A DNA stretch of 10,660 bases from Burkholderiales bacterium (GTDB lineage Bacteria; Pseudomonadota; Gammaproteobacteria; Burkholderiales; Thiobacillaceae), in NCBI GenBank assembly GCA_005790965.1, contig SXTL01000010.1, positions 1 through 10,660 of the forward strand, in the 5' to 3' direction. The notes beneath the pieces were generated by a model, which worked only from the letters and a program-made list of their open reading frames with translations, did no database searches and was not told the DNA's origin. The position numbers and the translations under genes were made by a program. Shown here piece by piece: positions 7,536 to 10,660 of this stretch (positions are counted from its first letter, which is position 1; every line of letters begins with the position of its first letter).

Positions 7536-9595
7536 GTCTGTGCGGCCTCCCTCCGCCGCCAAGCGCGCCAAGCGACTGTGACGAGCAACCCGGCCCCAGC
7601 CAGCCCTGCAAACAGCGGCCACAGCGCCGGACGATTCCATTTTTGTTGATAAGCCACGCGCGCGCTGGGGTCGAGGTCGGTGTATTTGAGGGTATTGTTG
7701 GCCATCAAGTTGGGGGTACGCGGCGCCATCCAGCCGTGGCGCAGGGCGTAGCTCTTGCTCACATAAGCAAAGGCCCACGGTGCGTCGTGCTGGACGAGGG
7801 CCCGCATCTGGTCGATGACGGCTTGGCGAGCCGGACCGTTTTGCATATCTTTCATTTGCACGAACAGGCGGTCGAATTCGGCGCTTTGGTAATTGGCAGC
7901 ATTTTCGCCGTTCAGCCCAGCCTTGCGATTTGGGCCGTAGAGCAGGAACAGAAAGTTTTCCGGATCAGGGTAATCAGCGTTCCAGCCCCATTCAAAGATC
8001 TGCGCGCTGCCCTTCAACATTTTGTCCTGAAAGCGATTGTAGTCAGTGGCGCGCACCACAAGCTGGACACCGAGTTTGGCGAACTGCTTGCGATACCAGT
8101 CCAAGCGCGCCTTGGCATCGGCACCACCGGCCATGGTGTCAAGGTACAACACCAGCGGTGCTCCGGTCTGGGCATGACGGCCTTGTGGCCAGCCGGCCTC
8201 GGCCAGTAATTGCTTGGCATCGGCTAGTGAACGCCGTTGCAGACGACCTTGCTGCCAAATATGCGTGACCGGGTTGAGACCCGCCGCGCCCTCGCGATGA
8301 CCGAAGATGCCGGGCGGGATTGGCCCCTGCGCCGGAATGCCGCGACCGTTCAGGAAGATAGAGATGAACTCCTCCCAGTCGAGGGCAATCGACAGGGCCT
8401 GCCGTAGTTTGCGCGCCGCATTGCCACGGCCACCCAGCACCGGATCGAGGTCATTAAAGCCCACATACCACAGCGATGGTCGCAGCGCAGTAACCAATTG
8501 CAGATGGCGGCCCTGCATCTCGGCAGACAACTCCGGCGTGCCATCGGGTGCGACGCGGATGGCCTGATCAAAGGTGTCGGACGCAATCCCGGAACTATCG
8601 TAGTAGCCCTGCAGAAACTTGCCCCAGTACGGGATGTCTTCTTTTTCCAGGCTATACACCGCCTGGTCAATCAGGGGCAGGCGCAGATCAGGGCGACCAG
8701 GATAAGATTCAAGGTGATAGTTAGGATTGCGCACCAGGCGCATGACCCGGTTGGGGTCGTTTTCGGCCAGGAAAAACGGCCCACTCCCGACCGGCTGCCA
8801 ATCGAGGCTCAGGTTTTTTTCAGCCATACCGGGGCGAGCATAAAAGCGCTCTACCTCAGGCGGAATGGGGGCAAAAAACGGCATAGCCAACCAGTAGATG
8901 AATTGCGGATAGCGCCCCTTAAGGGTGATGCGCAGGGTGCGCGCATCCACCGCCACCGCGCCCGCCAACGATTCAACCTCCAAATGGATCGGCTCACCCT
9001 TCTGCTGCCGCGCCGCCAGCCGATCCCCCAGTTCACCTAAACCCAAAATGGTTTCGCGCATCAATCCGTAAATCGGTGAAGACACCCGGGGGTCGGCCAA
9101 GCGTTTGATCTGATGCACATAATCCGCCGCCGTCACGGTGCGACTGGCGCGCTCGGGAAAATCGGCCAAGCCCTCCACCGTGCGCAAAGCAACAGAATGC
9201 ATGGCGGGCACAAAGGCTGGGTGCGGCTGGTAGCGGATATCGTCACGCAGCTGCAGCTCGTACACGCTCTGCGCAACCTGTTCCGCAGGAGCATTCGGGG
9301 CTAGCACCCTGCCCTGTTTGTCCAGCAGGGTCAGATGCGGCATCGCCGTCAGGGTCAGCGGCTCCAGTTCGTAAGGGCGCTTGGTAAAGTGATACTGGAG
9401 CGGCGGTTCGTAGATCTGGCCGATCAATTCAATCTCGTTGCTGCTGTAGGCGCGCGCCGGATCGAGGTGTTTGGGACGCTCGGAGAAGGACGAAAACAAG
9501 GTCTTGCCTAGCGCCGCACCGGATGGGTGGGGACTGTTGATGGGCTCTTGGCACCCCATCAAGGCAAAAACCATGATTAAAAGTAATGTGCGCAT
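7532..9595 (-). CDS. Family 5 extracellular solute-binding lipoprotein with carboxy-terminal membrane helix
   Basis: Captures the solute for the importer, probably peptides. The 687-residue protein is longer than DppA or OppA (about 540). A lipoprotein signal ends in ALMGC, placing the lipidated Cys at residue 15. SBP_bac_5 features follow: a SFSERPKHLDPARAY start, TAADYVHQIKRLADP near 155-169, WQPVGSGPFFLAENDP in the middle, LRQALSIALDWEEF, and FEWGWNADYPDPENFLFLLY late in the domain. The last 30 residues hold a hydrophobic helix at about 658-679 followed by the basic RRRE, so the protein appears to end in the inner membrane with a cytoplasmic tail. The frame stays open to 9718 inside fabI, but the ATG at 9595 is chosen because the lipoprotein signal starts there. 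No clear ribosome site precedes it. It is the first gene of the operon, overlapping the permease gene by 4 bp. Confidence 0.9.
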   Translation of the reverse strand: MRTLLLIMVFALMGCQEPINSPHPSGAALGKTLFSSFSERPKHLDPARAYSSNEIELIGQIYEPPLQYHFTKRPYELEPLTLTAMPHLTLLDKQGRVLAPNAPAEQVAQSVYELQLRDDIRYQPHPAFVPAMHSVALRTVEGLADFPERASRTVTAADYVHQIKRLADPRVSSPIYGLMRETILGLGELGDRLAARQQKGEPIHLEVESLAGAVAVDARTLRITLKGRYPQFIYWLAMPFFAPIPPEVERFYARPGMAEKNLSLDWQPVGSGPFFLAENDPNRVMRLVRNPNYHLESYPGRPDLRLPLIDQAVYSLEKEDIPYWGKFLQGYYDSSGIASDTFDQAIRVAPDGTPELSAEMQGRHLQLVTALRPSLWYVGFNDLDPVLGGRGNAARKLRQALSIALDWEEFISIFLNGRGIPAQGPIPPGIFGHREGAAGLNPVTHIWQQGRLQRRSLADAKQLLAEAGWPQGRHAQTGAPLVLYLDTMAGGADAKARLDWYRKQFAKLGVQLVVRATDYNRFQDKMLKGSAQIFEWGWNADYPDPENFLFLLYGPNRKAGLNGENAANYQSAEFDRLFVQMKDMQNGPARQAVIDQMRALVQHDAPWAFAYVSKSYALRHGWMAPRTPNLMANNTLKYTDLDPSARVAYQQKWNRPALWPLFAGLAGAGLLVTVAWRAWRRREAAQT

Positions 9596-9628
9596 GACTG
9601 TGGAGTGTAAGAGAATCTTGCGTACATG

Positions 9629-9636
9629 GTTATAAT
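9629..9636. promoter_or_regulatory. Overlapping divergent -10 boxes for fabI and the importer operon
   Basis: The plus strand reads TATAAT at 9631-9636, a perfect -10 hexamer that would start fabI mRNA near 9643. On the minus strand 9629-9634 reads TATAAC, a 5 of 6 match facing the importer operon. The two share the TTATAA palindrome. Neither has a good -35 hexamer at 16-18 bp: for fabI, AAGAGA at 9609-9614 matches 3 of 6. The fabI box is the stronger proposal. This 73-bp gap is the only space available for promoters of both units. Confidence 0.4.
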
Positions 9637-9655
9637 TCCACCGGCGTTCAGACAC

Positions 9656-9662
9656 AGAGAGG
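9656..9662 (+). promoter_or_regulatory. fabI ribosome binding site
   Basis: AGAGAGG lies six bases before the ATG at 9669, good spacing for a Shine-Dalgarno site, and fixes the fabI start. Confidence 0.7.
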
Positions 9663-9668
9663 CAATAC

Positions 9669-10460
9669 ATGGGTTTTCTCAGCGGCAAGAAGATTCTCAT
9701 CACCGGCTTGATCAGCAACCGTTCAATCGCCTATGGCGTGGCCCAGGCCTGCCACCGCGAAGGCGCCGAACTGGCGTTCAGTTATCAGGGCGAACGCGCC
9801 CGCGATCGGGTTCTAGAATTCGCCAAGGAATTTGGCAGCGATCTAGCTTTCCCTTGCGATGTCAGTAGCGATGAAGAGATTGATGCCCTGTTCGCTGAAC
9901 TCGGCAAGCGCTGGGATGGTTTGGATGGCATCGTTCACTCCATCGCCTTCGTGCCCAAGACGGCACTGGCCGGTGACTATATCGAAGGCGTAACGCGTGA
10001 AAACTTCCGCATTGCCCACGACATCTCCAGTTATTCCTTCACCGCGCTAGCCAAGGCCGCCATGCCAATGATGCAGGGCCGCAATGCCTCGCTGCTGACC
10101 ATGACCTACCTCGGCGCGGTGCGTTCGGTACCGCACTACAATGTCATGGGTCTGGCCAAGGCCAGCCTGGAAAGTTCGGTGCTGTATCTGGCCGCCGCTC
10201 TGGGCCCCAAAGGCATTCGCGTCAACGGCCTGTCGGCCGGCCCGATCAAAACCCTGGCCGCCTCCGGTATCGCTGATTTCAACAAGCTTTTAGCCTGGGG
10301 CGAAGAACACTCGCCGCTGCGTCGCAATGTTACCATCGAAGAGGTGGGCAACGCCTCCGCCTTCCTGCTCTCCGACCTTGCCTCAGGCATCACCGGCGAG
10401 ATCACCTATGTCGACTCTGGCTTCAACAGCACAGCCGGTCTGGGTGTCGATTCGCACTAA
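9669..10460 (+). CDS. fabI: Enoyl-[acyl-carrier-protein] reductase, NADH-type FabI
   Basis: Reduces trans-2-enoyl-ACP to acyl-ACP with NAD(P)H, the last step of each fatty-acid elongation cycle in the cytoplasm. The 263-residue protein matches E. coli FabI (262) end to end without gaps in the motif regions. It has the cofactor-binding start GKKILITGLISNRSIAYGVA, HDISSYSF at 117-124, and the catalytic set Y147, Y157 and K164 in YLGAVRSVPHYNVMGLAK, equal to Y146/Y156/K163 in E. coli. SAGPIKTLAASGI at 189-201 is the flexible substrate loop, and VTIEEVGNASAFL near 221-233 is also conserved. Residue 93 is Ala where E. coli has the triclosan-contacting Gly93; Ala occurs naturally in other FabI proteins such as that of S. 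aureus, so this alone does not predict resistance. The start has a good ribosome site, and a terminator follows. Confidence 0.97.
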   Translation: MGFLSGKKILITGLISNRSIAYGVAQACHREGAELAFSYQGERARDRVLEFAKEFGSDLAFPCDVSSDEEIDALFAELGKRWDGLDGIVHSIAFVPKTALAGDYIEGVTRENFRIAHDISSYSFTALAKAAMPMMQGRNASLLTMTYLGAVRSVPHYNVMGLAKASLESSVLYLAAALGPKGIRVNGLSAGPIKTLAASGIADFNKLLAWGEEHSPLRRNVTIEEVGNASAFLLSDLASGITGEITYVDSGFNSTAGLGVDSH

Positions 10461-10477
10461 AGCCACTGCGCAGCCCA

Positions 10478-10510
10478 TAAAAAGAGGCCGGGAAACCGGC
10501 CTTTTTTATA
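10478..10510. terminator. Bidirectional intrinsic terminator between fabI and guaA
   Basis: A GGCCGG stem (10486-10491) and CCGGCC (10496-10501) enclose a GAAA tetraloop of the very stable GNRA class. The stem is extended by A-T and G-T pairs, with six T on the right (10502-10507) and an A-rich left flank (10479-10485). It can therefore stop fabI transcription rightward and guaA transcription leftward, which fits the convergent genes. Confidence 0.92.
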
Positions 10511-10520
10511 GCTTCCGGGG

Positions 10521-10660
10521 TCACTCCCACTCAATAGTGCCCGGCGGTTTGCCGGTGACATCGTAGGTAACGCGGTTGATGCCGCGGATTTCGTTGACAA
10601 TGCGGTTGGCTACTTTGCCGAGCAGCGCGTACGGCAGTTCAGCCCAGTGCGCCGTCATGA
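10521..10660 (-). CDS. guaA: GMP synthase (glutamine-hydrolysing), carboxy-terminal end
   Basis: The last 45 codons plus two bases of the gene; the rest lies beyond the right edge. GuaA converts XMP to GMP using glutamine and ATP. The fragment reads MTAHWAELPYALLGK, then NRIVNEIRGINRVTYDVTGKPP and ends TIEWE, matching the highly conserved dimerisation domain and XMP-contacting tail of GuaA. The usual ending KPPATIEWE has Gly in place of Ala here, a conservative change. The gene converges on fabI and is separated from it by 60 bp holding the shared terminator. In many bacteria guaA follows guaB; that cannot be seen from this window. Confidence 0.96.
   Translation of the reverse strand, partial: MTAHWAELPYALLGKVANRIVNEIRGINRVTYDVTGKPPGTIEWE

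Noticed and set aside
9596..9718. Longer start for the solute-binding protein, reaching into fabI
   Set aside because: The extra 41 residues lie across the promoter region and the fabI start. The lipoprotein signal begins exactly at the ATG at 9595.
9945..9947. FabI Ala93 in place of the E. coli Gly93 that contacts triclosan, read as a resistance mark
   Set aside because: Changes at Gly93 give triclosan resistance in E. coli, but Ala is the natural residue in triclosan-sensitive FabI proteins such as that of S. aureus, so it is not a resistance signal by itself.
1..10660. CRISPR array, insertion sequence, phage or defence island
   Set aside because: No spaced direct repeats, transposase, integrase or nuclease genes were seen. 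Gene content and composition look like ordinary core chromosome.

Overview
The window is chromosomal DNA from a fairly GC-rich Gram-negative proteobacterium, most likely a betaproteobacterium or a nearby gammaproteobacterium. The evidence is the set of periplasmic and inner-membrane genes (PpiD foldase, MltD-type murein transglycosylase, lipoprotein-fed Opp/Dpp-type importer), a classical FabI, and a GuaA carboxy terminus close to the proteobacterial consensus. Genes are tightly packed with housekeeping content. I see no insertion sequence, phage gene, integrase, tRNA, rRNA or CRISPR array.

Layout. (1) 1-2112, minus strand: ppiD, then after 20 bp the start of an exported TPR protein that runs off the left edge. 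(2) 2113-2393: a divergent intergenic region with a good sigma70-like promoter for the rightward gene, a candidate promoter for ppiD, and a perfect 6-bp-arm inverted repeat just upstream of ppiD. (3) 2394-3644, plus strand: an mltD-like lytic transglycosylase with one LysM domain. (4) 3656-9595, minus strand: a four-gene importer operon read right to left: substrate-binding lipoprotein, DppB-type permease, DppC-type permease, and a double ATPase with two nucleotide-binding domains in one chain. Each junction has a stop/start overlap, so the four are almost certainly one translationally coupled unit. (5) 9596-9668: a 73-bp divergent promoter region. (6) 9669-10460, plus strand: fabI. (7) A strong bidirectional terminator at 10478-10510. 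(8) 10521-10660, minus strand: the last 45 codons of guaA.

How the genes work together: most products act at the cell envelope. PpiD helps newly exported proteins fold at the inner membrane, MltD cleaves peptidoglycan glycan strands, the ABC system imports peptides or a similar solute and could recycle wall peptides (inference only), FabI completes each fatty-acid elongation cycle, and GuaA makes GMP. The transporter and fabI share a short divergent control region.

I did not find a convincing undescribed system. The points most worth a second look are the substrate-binding protein, which appears anchored at both ends, the extra amino-terminal helix of the second permease, the cysteine pair in the MltD active-site region, and the compact divergent control regions.
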